A stretch of DNA of 64,000 bases from Elephas maximus indicus (GCF_024166365.1 NC_064821.1:52417093-52481092); one strand, 5' to 3'; shown: positions 42,170-53,561, numbered from the stretch's first letter. Numbers and translations are program-made. Notes: generated by a model from the sequence alone, not told the origin.

Positions 42170-43015
42170 ACACAAGCCCTTGTTCGTACCTCCTCCAGTG
42201 CGTGGATGAGAGCCTGCTGGATCTATTTGTGAACACTCCTCTCTCCCACGAGCTCATGAGGTCCTCTGGGGAGTCTTATTCATCTTGTAACCCCAGTATC
42301 CGGCACGCGGCCAGGCACAGAGCAAAAGGCTAGCTTTCCAAGTTGTCACATGCAAAGGCCCCAGGAGATCTCTAGAAAAATCTGCTGATGAGAGGATGCC
42401 AAGTGCCTCTTCTCCACCCAGCCTCGCCTTCCTCACCCAAAGGGACTCACACTAATGACTGGAGTTCAACTGCGGAGCACGGTCCCACCAAGGACATGAG
42501 CTGGGTGGTCTCCGGGCGGGTCCCAGGAGGAGCATCTGTTTATAATTGGCAGCCCTGGAAAGATCCAGATAGCTGGGCAGGTCTTTGGCAGGCCAGCTCA
42601 TGTCCCAAGGGCCCCCGCATTTTGGTGTTGAATCTGCTTCTCAGAAGGAAAATACCCAACTGAGACCCTGAACCACAGCAAGGGTGGGCGGGAGGGAAGG
42701 TCACAACTTGGAGGGCTTATAGCTCTCTCCTGGTTTCGTCACCTCCATCAGGGTCATGGTAATAAAAATCCTTCCTTGTGGCCAGATGGGAAACAAGCAA
42801 ACAAGAGTTCAGTCTGTAACGTTCTGGTTTGAGCAGGTGCTAACTTGAAGTGGGTGAGTAGACGTCTGTATGGGGGAGCAGGTGATATTTGAAACATGGA
42901 TACAACACGCCCTCTCTTAACAGCTATAGGTACATTCGTTGTATCAGTTAACCCTTGGGCTCTCCCCCTTCATTCACAACCTTGCCCATTTCCAAAAGGG
43001 GACCCCATCTCTTGA
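42170..43015. other. Intronic sequence without recognised features
   Basis: No ORF, RNA gene or clear repeat that I can support. Confidence 0.5.
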
Positions 43016-43019
43016 GTAG

Positions 43020-43379
43020 AGTGGCTTAGAACATGGGCTCCGGAGCTAGGCTGCCTAGGTTCAAATCTCTGATCTACCACATACGAGTTACACCAGTTTG
43101 AAAACCCACTTACCTCTCTATACATTAAGGCTATTAAAGCATCTACTTCAAAGGGGGAAACCCTCGTGGCATAGTGGTTAAGTGCTACTGCTGCTAACCA
43201 AAAGGTCAGCAGTTTGAATCCACCAGGTGCTCCTTGGAAACTCTGAGGGGCGGTTCTACTCTGTCCTATAGGGTCACTATGAGTCGGAATTGACTCGATG
43301 GCAATGGGTTTGGTTCGGTTACTTCAAAGGGTCTTTGGGAGGTATAAAAAAGCGCACAATAAATGTTAGCTGCTATTAG
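43020..43379 (+). mobile_element. MIR SINE split by younger insertions
   Basis: Left part AGAACATGGGCTCCGGAGCT and GGTTCAAATCTCTGATCTAC, right part GCACAATAAATGTTAGCTGC. An AfroSINE at 43156-43319 lies within, and an RTE piece follows at 43380. Confidence 0.82.
43156..43319 (+). mobile_element. AfroSINE inside MIR
   Basis: GGAAACCCTCGTGGCATAGT head. Perfect 12-bp duplication TACTTCAAAGGG at 43144-43155 and 43320-43331. Confidence 0.95.
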
Positions 43380-43693
43380 GATAACAAATTAGTCTTAGAA
43401 GAAATACAACCAGAATGCTCCTTAGAAGCGATGATGGTGAGACTTTGGCTCGCTTAAACTGAACATGTTATCAGGAGGGAACCAGTCCCTGGAGAAGGAC
43501 ATCATGCTTGGTAAAGTAGAGGGTCAGAGAAAAAGAGTGAAACCCTCAATGAGATGGACTGACAAAACAGCCACGACAATGGGCTCAGACATACCAACGA
43601 CCATGAAGATGATGCAGGACCGGGCCATTTTGTTCTGTTATACATAAGGTTGCCATGAGTCACAGACTACTCGATGGTAACTAGCAACAACAA
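43380..43693 (+). mobile_element. 5'-truncated RTE/BovB-like LINE
   Basis: Contains the LEKDIMLGKVEGQRKR frame and ends CGATGGTAACTAGCAACAAC. Duplication GCTATTAG at 43372-43379 and 43694-43701. Confidence 0.9.
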
Positions 43694-43701
43694 GCTATTA
43701 G

Positions 43702-44574
43702 TATTATTATTCCTATTAACATAGCAACAGAAATAGATCCCCCTTGCTCAGAGAAGATCACTCTACCCTACAAGACTGGGGTTGCTGGAGTGATGGCTGC
43801 CTGGAAAACCCCAGCCTGGGGCTCCAGGTCTCCCCTCTCCTTTCACACACACCCCTGAGGCTCTGGCCACACCCCCACACCACAGACACAGCCTTGACTG
43901 GGGCGGAATCAGACTCTTAAAGATGACTCAGTCCCCATCCTTCCACCTCACTTACAAGACCCTCCCTGTCCACACTCCTGGCCTGGGAAGGTAGAGATGG
44001 GCCCTCAGAACTCTCCCACCACAGACGGTGCTGTGTGGGTCATCTAGTAGGAGGATTTCTCCAGTGAAGAGTTGTAAAGTCCAGCTCTGGGGAACCCTGT
44101 GGGTTCCAGTTAGGCCTCCAGGACTGCTGCAGGGTGGGGGCTTGGCAGACAGTGCCCCAGGCCCCTGGCTCATGTCGTCTAGACCAGTGGCCCTTTCATT
44201 GGGCTTCTGGCACAGTCCTGTCTACAAAGATTCTGTTGCTACAAAAAAAAGTTCGAAGGCTACTTCTTTTTATCTGCAACCCTTTCTTCTCCAGGACACA
44301 ATGTTTGAAAGTACTTTGTTTTCTAGCTTCGTCAAATAGCCTCTCGCTGGTCCCAGTCCCCGGCTTGGCTGGCTGAGAATGTTTTGGCTACCGACTCAGC
44401 TGTTGCAGAGGGCTGTTAGGGTGATCCTCACATTAGATCAGCCAGCAGCCTCCTCCCACGAGGCCCTGACCACAGCCTGGAGCAGGATAGAGACTTCCTC
44501 CAGGCTGTGGACCAGCCAGGGGACATGCTGCCTGGGTGGAATGGGCATAACAACAAGCTCTGACACCTAGAGAT
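43702..44574. other. Intronic sequence, no gene recognised
   Basis: GC-moderate. Small ORFs only, none recognisable. Confidence 0.5.
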
Positions 44575-44765
44575 GCTTGCTACCTATGAGCCCCGTGCTT
44601 GGCACCTGCTGCGGTATCTTACTGAGTCCTCATAACAGTGCTAGAAGGAAGGTATCGTGCCCATTTTCTACACCAGAAAACTGAGGCACAGAGGGGCTAC
44701 GGGAGTTACCTGGTGGAGCCGAACTCTAATCTACACAGCCTGATTCCCAAGCCTGTGGGCTCAAC
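44575..44765 (-). mobile_element. MIR SINE
   Basis: CCCGTGCTTGGCACCTGCTG and CCAGAAAACTGAGGCACAGA. Confidence 0.8.
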
Positions 44766-44879
44766 CATTACACTTCACCTGCAAAAGTAAAGTGAGCCTG
44801 TAAAATAATATGCTCATTCATTCCACAGGTGTTCCTTGGCTGTTTGCCAGTGACACAATGGGAGGCTCCCTGTCTTGCC

Positions 44880-45575
44880 CAGAGTGAAATCTAGTCTTTA
44901 CAGTGACCATAGGCTCTTCTGGATCTGTCCCTACCTCTCTGCCCCCCGCCCCCCACTTCACCTCCCCTGGGCTCCCTGGTGTCTCCTTGCTTGCATAATC
45001 ACCAGGCCTATTTCTACTCCAGGGCCTTTGCACTAGCTGTTTGCTGTCCTCTTCTCCCAAGTGGTTCTCTCCTTTTGCCCTCTTTCCTTACAGGCTCTGC
45101 TCAGGTGTCTCTTCACCTGAGAGGCCTTCACTGACCACCCCATGTAAGATGCCCCCCAGCCCCACAAACTCTAGCTTCCAACCCTGTCCCTGCTTTTTCA
45201 CTGCCTAGCACTTTTGCCATCTGGCCCTTTATATAATGACTCTATTTTTAAATTTATTGTCCATCTTCCCCCACTGGAAGGTAAGTTCCATCAGCACTGT
45301 TAGGACCTAGACAGTGCCTGGCATGTAATAAAAAACAGCTGCCGTTGAGTCGATCTCAAGTTGACCCCACATGTGTCAGAGTAGAACTGTGCTCCATAGA
45401 GTTTTCAATGGCTGATTATTCAGATGTAGATCTCCAGGCCTGTCTTCCGAGGTGCCTCTGGGAGGACTTGAACAGCTAACCTTTTGGTTAGCAGTGGAGT
45501 GCAGTAACTCTTTTGCACCACCCAAGGCTCAATACATAGTAACTGAATAAACGAATAAAGGAAAGTTCTACTTAA
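44880..45575 (+). mobile_element. L2 LINE fragment split by a SINE
   Basis: CTCTGCTCAGGTGTCTCTTC, GAAGGTAAGTTCCATCAGCA and ACAGTGCCTGGCATGTAATA. It resumes with CATAGTAACTGAATAAACGA after the SINE at 45329-45531. Confidence 0.82.
45329..45531 (-). mobile_element. AfroSINE, GGAGTCCCTGG form, inside L2
   Basis: CAGCTGCCGTTGAGTCGATC, TGTGTCAGAGTAGAACTGTG and GAGTGCAGTAACTC. Confidence 0.88.
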
Positions 45576-46010
45576 CTGGCTTGTTTCATTAAATGTGTCC
45601 CGCAGGCCATCAGATATGGGGTCAGAAGTCTTCCCTCTGTACCCAGGGCTTTCCTGGATACATTTTGCTCATGGAGTCATCCTCAATGGTTGGACAGCAC
45701 TTTGTGCTGGTTGAGTGACACACCATTCACACTAGTGGTAATTTGACATGCTCCTGAGTCTGGCTCCTAACCAGGGAAGCAACTCTTTGAGAGCAGATTA
45801 ATTTCTTCTTCCTGTCTCTCTCCACAGCCCTGGGCCCACGGCCTGACCACCAGAGGCAAGAGGTTCCTGTTTACAGGCTGCAGGGCTGTTTCCAATAGCC
45901 CAGAGCGATCTTCTTCCCCTCCCTTGCATCTCGGGCTCAAAGTTGTCCTCAGGGTTGGCTTTTGGGGACAGTGGTGGAAAATATCACTCCTGTGTTCTCT
46001 CCCAAACAGT

Positions 46011-46224
46011 AAAAAAAAAAAAAAAAGTTGCTATCAAGTCAGTTCTGACTCAAGGCGACCCCAGGCGTCAGAGTAGAACTGTGCTTCACAGGGTTTTCAA
46101 AGGCTGATTATTTGTAAGGAGATCACCAGGCCTTTCTTCCGAGAGAACTCTGGGCAGACTCAAACCTCCAACCTCGCAGTTAGCAGCCGAGCGTGTTAAC
46201 CCTTTGCACTACCGAGGGACTCCA
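46011..46224 (-). mobile_element. AfroSINE, GGAGTCCCTGG form
   Basis: A-tail, GTTGCTATCAAGTCAGTTCT, GCGTCAGAGTAGAACTGTGC and CACTACCGAGGGACTCC. Confidence 0.92.
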
Positions 46225-47332
46225 GTCACTTACAAATGAGCTCCGTAGCAGCGGTGACCTTGGAGGAGTCAGAACTCGGGGATATTCACTGTGTTCTTCA
46301 CACACACCTGCACTATGGACATTTTTTTTTTTTTTTCACAATGAGCATGCCCTAATTCTGTAATTTAAACAATAAACCCTTGAGACTCAATTTCCACCCC
46401 ACCCCAGCCCTAGAACCCGCCCCAATCTGACAACACTTTTGGGTTGGTTGGGATTTTCTTTTTTTCCAGTGGCTGAAACATGCGTGTCCGCCTTTGTAAT
46501 GGACGCCTCATGTTCCCAGGGACAGAGAACATCCCTCTCCAACTCTAAAACCACCCCTGCCTGGAGTCACACTTTCAGCAACCACGGTGAGGACTGGCCT
46601 GAGGCCACACTAATTCCTGTGCAGGCCAGTGGTTCTTTTTAACCTTTTCAGTTCTGGGGCTACTAAGAAAACCCCCCAGAGAAACAGGCGCAAAGACTGA
46701 TGCTGAGGAACAGCAGACCAACGTCTCACTTCCAGCCAGAAACCCAAGGGCTGAAGCTCCTTCTCACAAACATTAACAGCCTACGAGACTGGCCCAGGGG
46801 CTGGCCCTGACCTCCGCATCCTCCCCTGGCCGCACTTGGAAAAACACAGGGGTGGAGAAACTCAAGCCAGAGACACTGGCTGCAGCCCCAAGATCTTTGT
46901 GTCAGTTCCTCCAACTGTACCTTCTGGTGGCAAAGGCCAGGTGACTTTAGGGTGGGGGTGCTCAGGAGGGGAGAGGGCAACGGCATTCACAGACCCTCCT
47001 TGGGTACAGTGGAGCGTCATTGCTTCGGCCTTCTTTATATGGTCCTGTGAGGTGGGAATCCTAAGTCCAGTGTAGGGATGAGGCTCAGACAGGCTTAGTC
47101 ACTCCTGCAGGTGGCAGCTCTTCTGCTACCGCTGTCCTGCCTCATTTATTCATTCGTTCACTCATTCATTCAAGAAGTACTGATTCAATGAAGACTGCCC
47201 CAGGGGCTGTTGGAAGCCCTGGAATATAGCAGTAAATAGATTCATCCCTGTTTTTGTGGTGTTTACCTTCGTGTGTGTGGGTGGGTGGGGGTGCGAGCAA
47301 CACAACAAAGAACACAGGGGGCTCCGTAATAT
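46225..47332. other. Intronic sequence with a faint ancient repeat
   Basis: CATTTATTCATTCGTTCACTC near 47.15 kb followed by CCAGGGGCTGTTGGAAGCCC is an old interspersed-repeat phrase. T17 at 46321. Nothing coding. Confidence 0.5.
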
Positions 47333-47333
47333 G

Positions 47334-47537
47334 TTGTAGCTGGGTGCTGTCAGTCAATTCTGACTCAGCAGCCCCGTGTGACAGAGTAGAATTGCCCCAA
47401 AGGGTGTTTTTTTTGACTGTAGTCTTTATGGAAGCAGATCACTAGGTCTTTCTCCCTTGGAGGTGCTGGGTGGATTCAAACTGCCAACTTTTTTGGTTAG
47501 CCACTGAGCGTTTAACCATTTGCACCAACAGGGTTCC
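47334..47537 (-). mobile_element. AfroSINE/RTE hybrid-type SINE
   Basis: GTTGTAGCTGGGTGCTGTCAG, AGTCTTTATGGAAGCAGATC and TTTGCACCAACAGGGTTCC. Confidence 0.88.
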
Positions 47538-47546
47538 TGTATAATA

Positions 47547-47685
47547 GCGACTCTATAGGACAGAGTAGAGCTGCCCCCTAGGGTTTCCAAGGAGCGCCTG
47601 GTGGATTAGAACTGCCGACCTTTAGGTTAGACCTTTAGGTTAGTAGCCATAGTAGCTCTTAACTACTATGCCACCAGGGTTTCCA
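47547..47685 (-). mobile_element. AfroSINE lacking its 3' end, next to another SINE
   Basis: Starts inside the element at GCGACTCTATAGGACAGAGT and ends CTATGCCACCAGGGTTTCC. Apparent duplication TGTATAATA at 47538-47546 and 47686-47694. Local 14-bp duplication of GACCTTTAGGTTA. Confidence 0.88.
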
Positions 47686-48140
47686 TGTATAATATGTAGG
47701 TGGCCAAAAGTGCACAGAAGGAAAAAGAAGCTTCGCAAGGGGGCTGGATGGCACGATCATGGGGTGAGAGCAGTATTTAGATGGGGCGGGGGAGGGCAGG
47801 AGTGAGCTCTGCAGGTATCTGGGGAAAGAGCATTCCAGGCTGAGAGAACAGCAAGTGCAAAGGCTCTTAGGTGGCAGTGAGCTTGAGGGGCAGCAAGGTG
47901 GTGCTGAAGGAGACAAAGTAGAAATGAGTTCTCTTGCCAGTAGACGGGATGCCTTTTGGTGGTGGTGGTGGGGTTGTGAGCAGAGAAATGGCAGGCTTGG
48001 AATGGGGTGGGGAGCAATGTACCTGATAGTTGGAGGTAGCTGGGCTGGGGCACTGGGTGGGGGGCGGGGGAGGTAGGCTCAGGACAGCTGCAGGATTGGA
48101 TGCTGGCTGACAGAGAAACAGGGAACAAAGAGAAGTCAAA

Positions 48141-48351
48141 GGAGCTCTAGTGGCAAAATGGTTAAGTGCTCAGCAGCTAACCTAAAGGTCTGCTGTTCGA
48201 ACCTACCTAGCGGCTCAATGGGAGAAAAGACCTGCCATCTGCTTTGGTAAACCCTATGGGGCATAAAAAAAAAAAAAAAAAATTTTTTTTTATGGGGCAG
48301 TTCCACTTTGTCACATATTGTTGTTATGAGTCTCGGCACACAACAACAACA
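48141..48351 (+). mobile_element. AfroSINE with A/T-run insertion and CAACAA tail
   Basis: GGAGCTCTAGTGGCAAAATG head. The body phrase TATGGGGCA occurs on both sides of a 30-bp A/T block (48256-48295). Ends GGCACACAACAACAACAAA. Confidence 0.9.
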
Positions 48352-48559
48352 AAGTGGACTCAAACGGTGTGACCTGAGAAAACTGAGCCCCAGCGACTTC
48401 CTCTCCAGGGCAGGTTAGCAGCTGCCAGTCCCAGGTATAAGCGCAAGTGTCTTAGATCCCCAGGTCCCTCCAGCTTCCAGAACAGTCAGGGCTGGCAAAG
48501 GCAGGGGGAGGGGTGGCGGTGTGTGAGAAAATAGTTCCAGGTGGCAAAGGCAGCCTCCC

Positions 48560-49720
48560 TAGGAAGAGGGTGCCTGGCCACGGGCCAAAGAGGCCAGCTA
48601 CCCACCTAGCGCCGCGTTTGTAAACACATCGGTTTCCAATAACAAAGTGGCGGGCCGTCCCAGCCCGGCCCTGACAGTAATGAGCTGCAGCCCCGCGCGC
48701 GGGAGGCCAGTCTGCGCTCACATGACGGGGTGAGGGGGTGGCAGGAGGAGCCGCTGCCGAAACCTCGGCGGGCCCGGCAGGAGGCTCCAGGAAGTCTTTC
48801 GGAAAGTGGGCCCGGGGTGGCGGAGGGTGGGGCTAGGGCGGGAGTGGGGTTGGGCCAGGTCCTGGGTGGGGGCTGAGCTAGGATCCCATTTGGCGAATGG
48901 GAAGGGGGTGGGAGGTAGATAAGGGCCGCGGGGGGTCGGGCAGGACTGGGGTAGGAGAGGGAGGGGTTGGAGTCCCTGCAAAGGATGGAAGGGGAACCAG
49001 GTTAGGGTCCTGGGCAGGGGCTGTGGAGGGGGGCTGGGCTGGGGTCCCAGGCAGGGGAGGGGTAGGTACTGGGTAGGGGTAGGTTGGCAGAGTTGGGGAC
49101 TCTAGGGGAGTAGAGTTTAGAATCCCGGGTGGTGGTTGGGGCGGGGGGAGAGGGGCTGGGAGGTAGATGCAAGGGGAGGTCCCGGGCGCGGAAGAGGGTG
49201 TGCGGGTCTGGGGTCCCGGCAGAGAGGTCGGAGCGGAGCGAGTCTGGGGTCCCAGGGGAGGAAAGGGTGGGAGGTGGGAGGGTCTGAAGTCCCTCTCCCG
49301 CGCCGGCCCGCCCGCACTTCCTCCCGGGCGCGCGGTAAACAAACGCCATGATGTCAGGGCCGCTGACCCGCGGCTGAACCCAGAGCTGTAAATGAGATGC
49401 GAGGTGCCAGCAGCCTCCGGGCCGCACGGCCTGCCAGACACACACGCTCCTCCGCGCCGGCCTGAGGTTACCCCAGCTGCGCACACCGACAGGATGCTGC
49501 AAACGCCACCAGACATTGCAACACGCAGCCAGTCTGCTGGCCGCCGCGTGAACCGTCCCGACCGCCCGCCTCCGTCCCCCCCGCTGCAGGCACCGTCCCA
49601 GCTGGAGCGGCCGCGCATCCCGCGGCGCCGCCGTTCCCACCCCTCTGGGGCTGCGTCCCACCAGGGACCTCGCCCCCCAACCCAGGGGCCTGCAGACCCG
49701 AGGGCTGGGCGTCTGGGGTC
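48560..49720. promoter_or_regulatory. CpG island within DHRS3 intron 1
   Basis: CpG dinucleotides are dense here against a CpG-poor background, with clusters such as CGCGCGGG near 48.7 kb and GGGCGCGCGG near 49.33 kb. It also holds a CCAAT motif near 48.64 kb, G-rich boxes and the DR5 at 49364. No DHRS3 exon 1 reading frame is found in it. It may be an alternative or antisense promoter or an intragenic regulatory island. Confidence 0.7.
49364..49380 (-). promoter_or_regulatory. Candidate DR5 retinoic acid response element in intronic CpG island
   Basis: On the gene strand it reads GGTTCA-GCCGC-GGGTCA, another exact RGKTCA-N5-RGKTCA match. The first half-site is the same one used in the well-known RARB element. 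It sits inside the CpG island and has no repeat annotation that I can see. Receptor binding is inferred. Confidence 0.6.
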
Positions 49721-50756
49721 AGCTCCGGAATTCTGCTGAACACACTGGGGACAAACCTGAACTGGGCTTTCTGGGAAGCGCTTTCCAGTTCCCTCTTGCC
49801 CAGGGACCTCTTCAGCGAGGCGGGGATGCTGGAGGGCCTGCCTCCAGGTAGAACCAGATGCCAAAGTTTCCCGCTAGCCGCCCACCAGCCTCCATGCCCC
49901 CAAGCAGGGGCCACGTTTATTCCAAGAAGCTCCCACAGCTAAGCTCCCAGAGGAGCCCTGGACTGCGAGCCCTTGGCAGGGCCCTTTGGAATGAAAAGCT
50001 GCTGGACTCTGCTCTGTTGTTGATCTGCTGTGTGGCTTTTGGATGAGTCACTTGGCGTCTCTGGGCTTCCCCCATCCCCATGTGGGGACGAGGGGGGAGA
50101 ACTGAAACAGGCCATCCTGTGCTGGTGTGGGGACGGTCAAAAGTGCAAGGAAAGGTCACTGAGTTGAGAGGGTAAGCCTAATCTTCTAGAACTGGCACAG
50201 GAGGACTTTAAGATGCCCAGAGAAATCACAGCAGCCCCTCTCCTCACCCACCTGACCCCCAAACTCAGCCTTCTGGTTTACTGCCAGAAGCTGTGGCTCT
50301 GGGGGACTTAAGGGTAAATAGTCCCCTAGAAAGGAGAAAGCAGACCTGGGCCCAGGAGCCGCCCCCTACTGGCTCTCTTTCTTGGACCTCACTAACTTGG
50401 GTCTTCCCTGCCTTGTGGCTAAAAATAGGGGGGGTGGGAAACCTGTAAACTACTCCGGATCTTTACAAGTGACCCTTGTAGGGGACAGTTTAGCAAGGCA
50501 CAGTTTAGCACACACTGAAGCTAATATTTAAGTCACTCTCCCTCATATCACCCTACTTTATTATCTTTACAGTACTTTGTCACTATCTGAAATTATAATA
50601 GTTATTTGTTTGCTTGTTTATTGTCTAGCTGTCTATCCTTCCATCTCCTCCACACACACATTCTAGAATGTAGGCTCTCAGGCTAAATTCCCAGCACGCT
50701 TTTCAGTAACCAGGTGCCTGGTGAATGTTTGTTAAACACTGTTACCTCCCCTATGT
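49721..50756. other. Intronic sequence flanking the CpG island
   Basis: CpG density falls off quickly. No exon, repeat or ORF of note. Confidence 0.5.
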
Positions 50757-50759
50757 GAT

Positions 50760-50933
50760 AACCTGAGTCCCTGAGTGTGCGAACTGAAGAGTTGGAGGTT
50801 TGAGTCCACCCAGAGGCATGTCAGAAGGCAGGCCTGGCAATCTACTTCTGAAAATTCAGCCGATGACAACCCTACAGAGCACAGCTCTACCCTGGGGCTG
50901 CCATGAGTTAGAGCGGACTTGACAGCAACTGGT
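50760..50933 (+). mobile_element. AfroSINE, GGAGTCCCTGG form, diverged
   Basis: CTGAGTCCCTGAGTGTGCGA head, GAGTCCACCCAGAGGCATG and GCGGACTTGACAGCAACTGG. Confidence 0.88.
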
Positions 50934-51390
50934 CTCTGGTTATGCAATAACTTCTCTTGAGGGGTTATTGTGAGGGATGAAATTGAGAACCCACGCAGAT
51001 GACTCTCACGAGGACCAGCCACATAACTGGTGGGGCTCTGTGCAAAGTGAAAACGTGGTCCTCTTGTTCAACAATTGTTAAGAATTTCAAGATGATGACA
51101 GCAAGAGCATTCAACCAAGCTTGAGGCTCTGCTGAGCATGGGGCTGGCAAGGCCATCACACAGAGGGTACCCAGAGGGTGCTCAATGGCAACACCCAGTG
51201 GGGCCTGAGTCATGAGGCTTCAAGCCTTCCGCCCTTCCCTGGGCAACAGGAAACGGCTCCAACAGAGAAACCCCCGTTCTATGATGTCAAACGTGCGGCA
51301 CATTTTAAACAGACACCGGTCATCTTCCTAATTAAGAGCAGCCTGCAAACCCGTTCTCTACACACACGCAGGGAAGCAAAAGTAGTTGAT

Positions 51391-51853
51391 ATGAAAATGG
51401 CATGGATTGAATTGTGTCCCCCCAAAATACGTGTCAACTTGATTAGGCCATGATTTCCAGTATTGTGTACTTGTCCTCCATTTTGTGATTGTAACACCCT
51501 TACTAAGGTCACATCCCTGATCCAATGTAAAGGGAGTTTCCCTGGAGTGTGGCCTGCACCACCTTTTGTCTTATAAGAGATAAAAAGAAAGGGAACCACG
51601 CGGGGGTGGGGGTGAGGGGCATTGCCTCACACAACCAGGAAAGCAGAGTGGTTCCTGCACGGAGAAGCTCCTGGTCCAGGGGAAGATGGATGACAAGAAC
51701 CTTCCCCCAGAGCCTATAAAGAAATCTGTCCCCTGAAGCAGATGCCTTGGATTTGGACTTGTAGCCTACTAGACTGTAAGAAAATAAATTTCTCTTTGTT
51801 AAAGCCACCTACTTGTGGTATTTCTGTTACAACATCACTGGATGACTTAGCAT
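51391..51853 (+). mobile_element. LTR-like interspersed repeat, copy 3
   Basis: GAATTGTGTCCCCCCAAAAT start. AAAATAAATTTCTCTTTG carries a likely LTR poly(A) signal. End GGTATTTCTGTTACAACATC...GATGACTTAG. Same family as 597 and 12821, opposite orientation. Confidence 0.65.
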
Positions 51854-51968
51854 TTCGATCAAGCTCCCTGTGGACTAAATTATGACATAGGACTAGAGAG
51901 TTAATATGGCCCTAGAAAGTATATCAGATTTAGAGGAAAGTAATAACAATTCCAGTATTTACTCATGA

Positions 51969-52139
51969 GGGAAACAAAGGTGGTGTAGTGGTTAAATGCT
52001 ATGGCTGCTAACCAAAGGATTGGCAGTTTGAATCCCAGGCACTCCTTGGAAACTCAATGGGGCAGTTCTACTTTGTCATATAGGGGTACTATGAGTCAAA
52101 ATCGACTCAATGGCAATGGGTTTGGGTTTTTGGTTTTTA
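51969..52139 (+). mobile_element. AfroSINE
   Basis: GGGAAACAAAGGTGGTGTAG head, GGGGTACTATGAGTCAAAAT and (GGTTT)n tail. Confidence 0.92.
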
Positions 52140-52399
52140 TTCAGGGGCTTTGTAGAGTGCGGTAGTGAGTCCTAAACCTCTTATCCTCCATTCTAAAATT
52201 GAAAAAGCTCTAAAATCTCTCTTCCCTGCCTCCCTTAATTTTGACACATACTTTTGGGGGCAAGCCCTAATCTGAACTTCCATGAGGCTATGTCTGATCT
52301 CTTTATCCCCCTGCTGTGGGTATCACTGTGTTCGATTATGGGAGGCTGCCCCAGACTCTCCTGAGGACTTGACTAAGTGTATGGTCTATGTGTTGTATT

Positions 52400-52575
52400 A
52401 AACAAAAACAAAAACAAACTAAACTCTTTGCCATGGAGTCAATTCCGATTCATAGCCACCCTACAGGACAGAGTAGAACTGTCCCACAGGGTTTCCAAGG
52501 TGCGGCTGGTGGATTCAAACTGCTGACCTTTTGGTTAGCAGCTGAACTCTTACCACTGTGCCACCAGGGCTCCAT
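52400..52575 (-). mobile_element. AfroSINE
   Basis: ACAAAAACAAACTAAACTC tail, CTTTGCCATGGAGTCAATTC and GTGCCACCAGGGCTCC. Confidence 0.93.
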
Positions 52576-52859
52576 CTTATATTACATTTCTAAAAAGTCA
52601 GAAAATCTGAATTCAGAAGGACAACTAGCTTCAAGGGTTTCAGGTTAGGTGTTGTGGACCTGAACTATGAGCCCATTTTGGAGATGGGTCCTTGAGGCCT
52701 AAAAGTGTAAGTAATCAGCCAAGGGCACAGCCAGGAAGGGGCTCCGGGAACTGCTGGTAGAGGTGAGAACACGGCAGTTGTTTTGGGAAAGGAAAGACAA
52801 ACTTTTTTCTAAGGGTAACTCTTCCAGCATCCCCTTCCTACCTCAATCTGAAATCTGCA

Positions 52860-53110
52860 GGTCACTGAGGTGGTGTGTCCAAATAAGACCTTTGGCTAAT
52901 TAAGGATAATTTATGGACCAGCCTCCAGAAGACAAGCCTTAAATTACTTGCAAGCTGTGCCAATGTAACGATCTACAGGCTATTAATTAAGAATTGGTTT
53001 AATCTCTGCTGGGACAAAGGTCAAACGCTATGGCATTGACCCTCCCGGCTGGCTGGCGTCCTGCTATCAAGCGGGGGATCTGGGCCCCGAGTGCTGGGGG
53101 ATTCTGGGGC
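52860..53110. promoter_or_regulatory. Candidate homeobox-site-rich intronic element
   Basis: No repeat recognised. Contains GGCTAATTAAGGATAATT, CTTAAATTACTT and CTATTAATTAAGAATTGG within about 130 bp, then an AAAGGTCAAA nuclear-receptor half-site. Enhancer role is a guess. Confidence 0.35.
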
Positions 53111-53234
53111 AGTGACAGGACATTGCAACGGGAAATGGCCAAGTCACCACATCCTGCAGAGGCCGGGCTGCTGGGAGCAAACCCGAGCAGGCCTCTGTCC
53201 AGGGCGTCAGCAAGCAGGTTTTCCCTCAGCACTG

Positions 53235-53561
53235 TTGTTATTAGCTGCCTTTGTAGAGTCACCTCGCCATTCCCATGCCCTGATTCATGGCAACCCCATG
53301 CACAATGCAACAAATCCCTCCGGGTCCTCTGGTTTGGACCATTGTGGTCCATGGGGTTTTCATTGGTTGGCTTCCAGAAGTAGATCACTGGGCCTTTCTT
53401 CGTAGTCTTTCTTAGTTCGGAAGCTCTGCTGAAACCTGTTCAGCATCACAGCAACACGCAAGTCTCTGCTGACGTACGGGTGGTGGCTAAGCATGAGGTG
53501 CATTGGCAGGGAATCCAATCTGGGTCTCCTGAACGGAAGGTGGAATTCTACCAGTGAACCA
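53235..53561 (-). mobile_element. RTE-tailed SINE with tRNA-Gly-like head
   Basis: Perfect 11-bp duplication CCTCAGCACTG at 53224-53234 and 53562-53572 defines its limits. Minus strand starts TGGTTCACTGGTAGAATTCC (A-box-like), then GAGACCCAGATTGGATTCCC, and ends at an RTE-like 3' module with GTGACTC. Confidence 0.88.

Noticed and set aside
48878-49864. A 328-codon minus-strand ORF, and an overlapping 219-codon one, in the CpG island
   Set aside because: Both are Pro/Ser/Gly-rich frames produced by GC-rich DNA. They have no recognisable domain and do not match DHRS3 exon 1. Stops are rare in such composition by chance.
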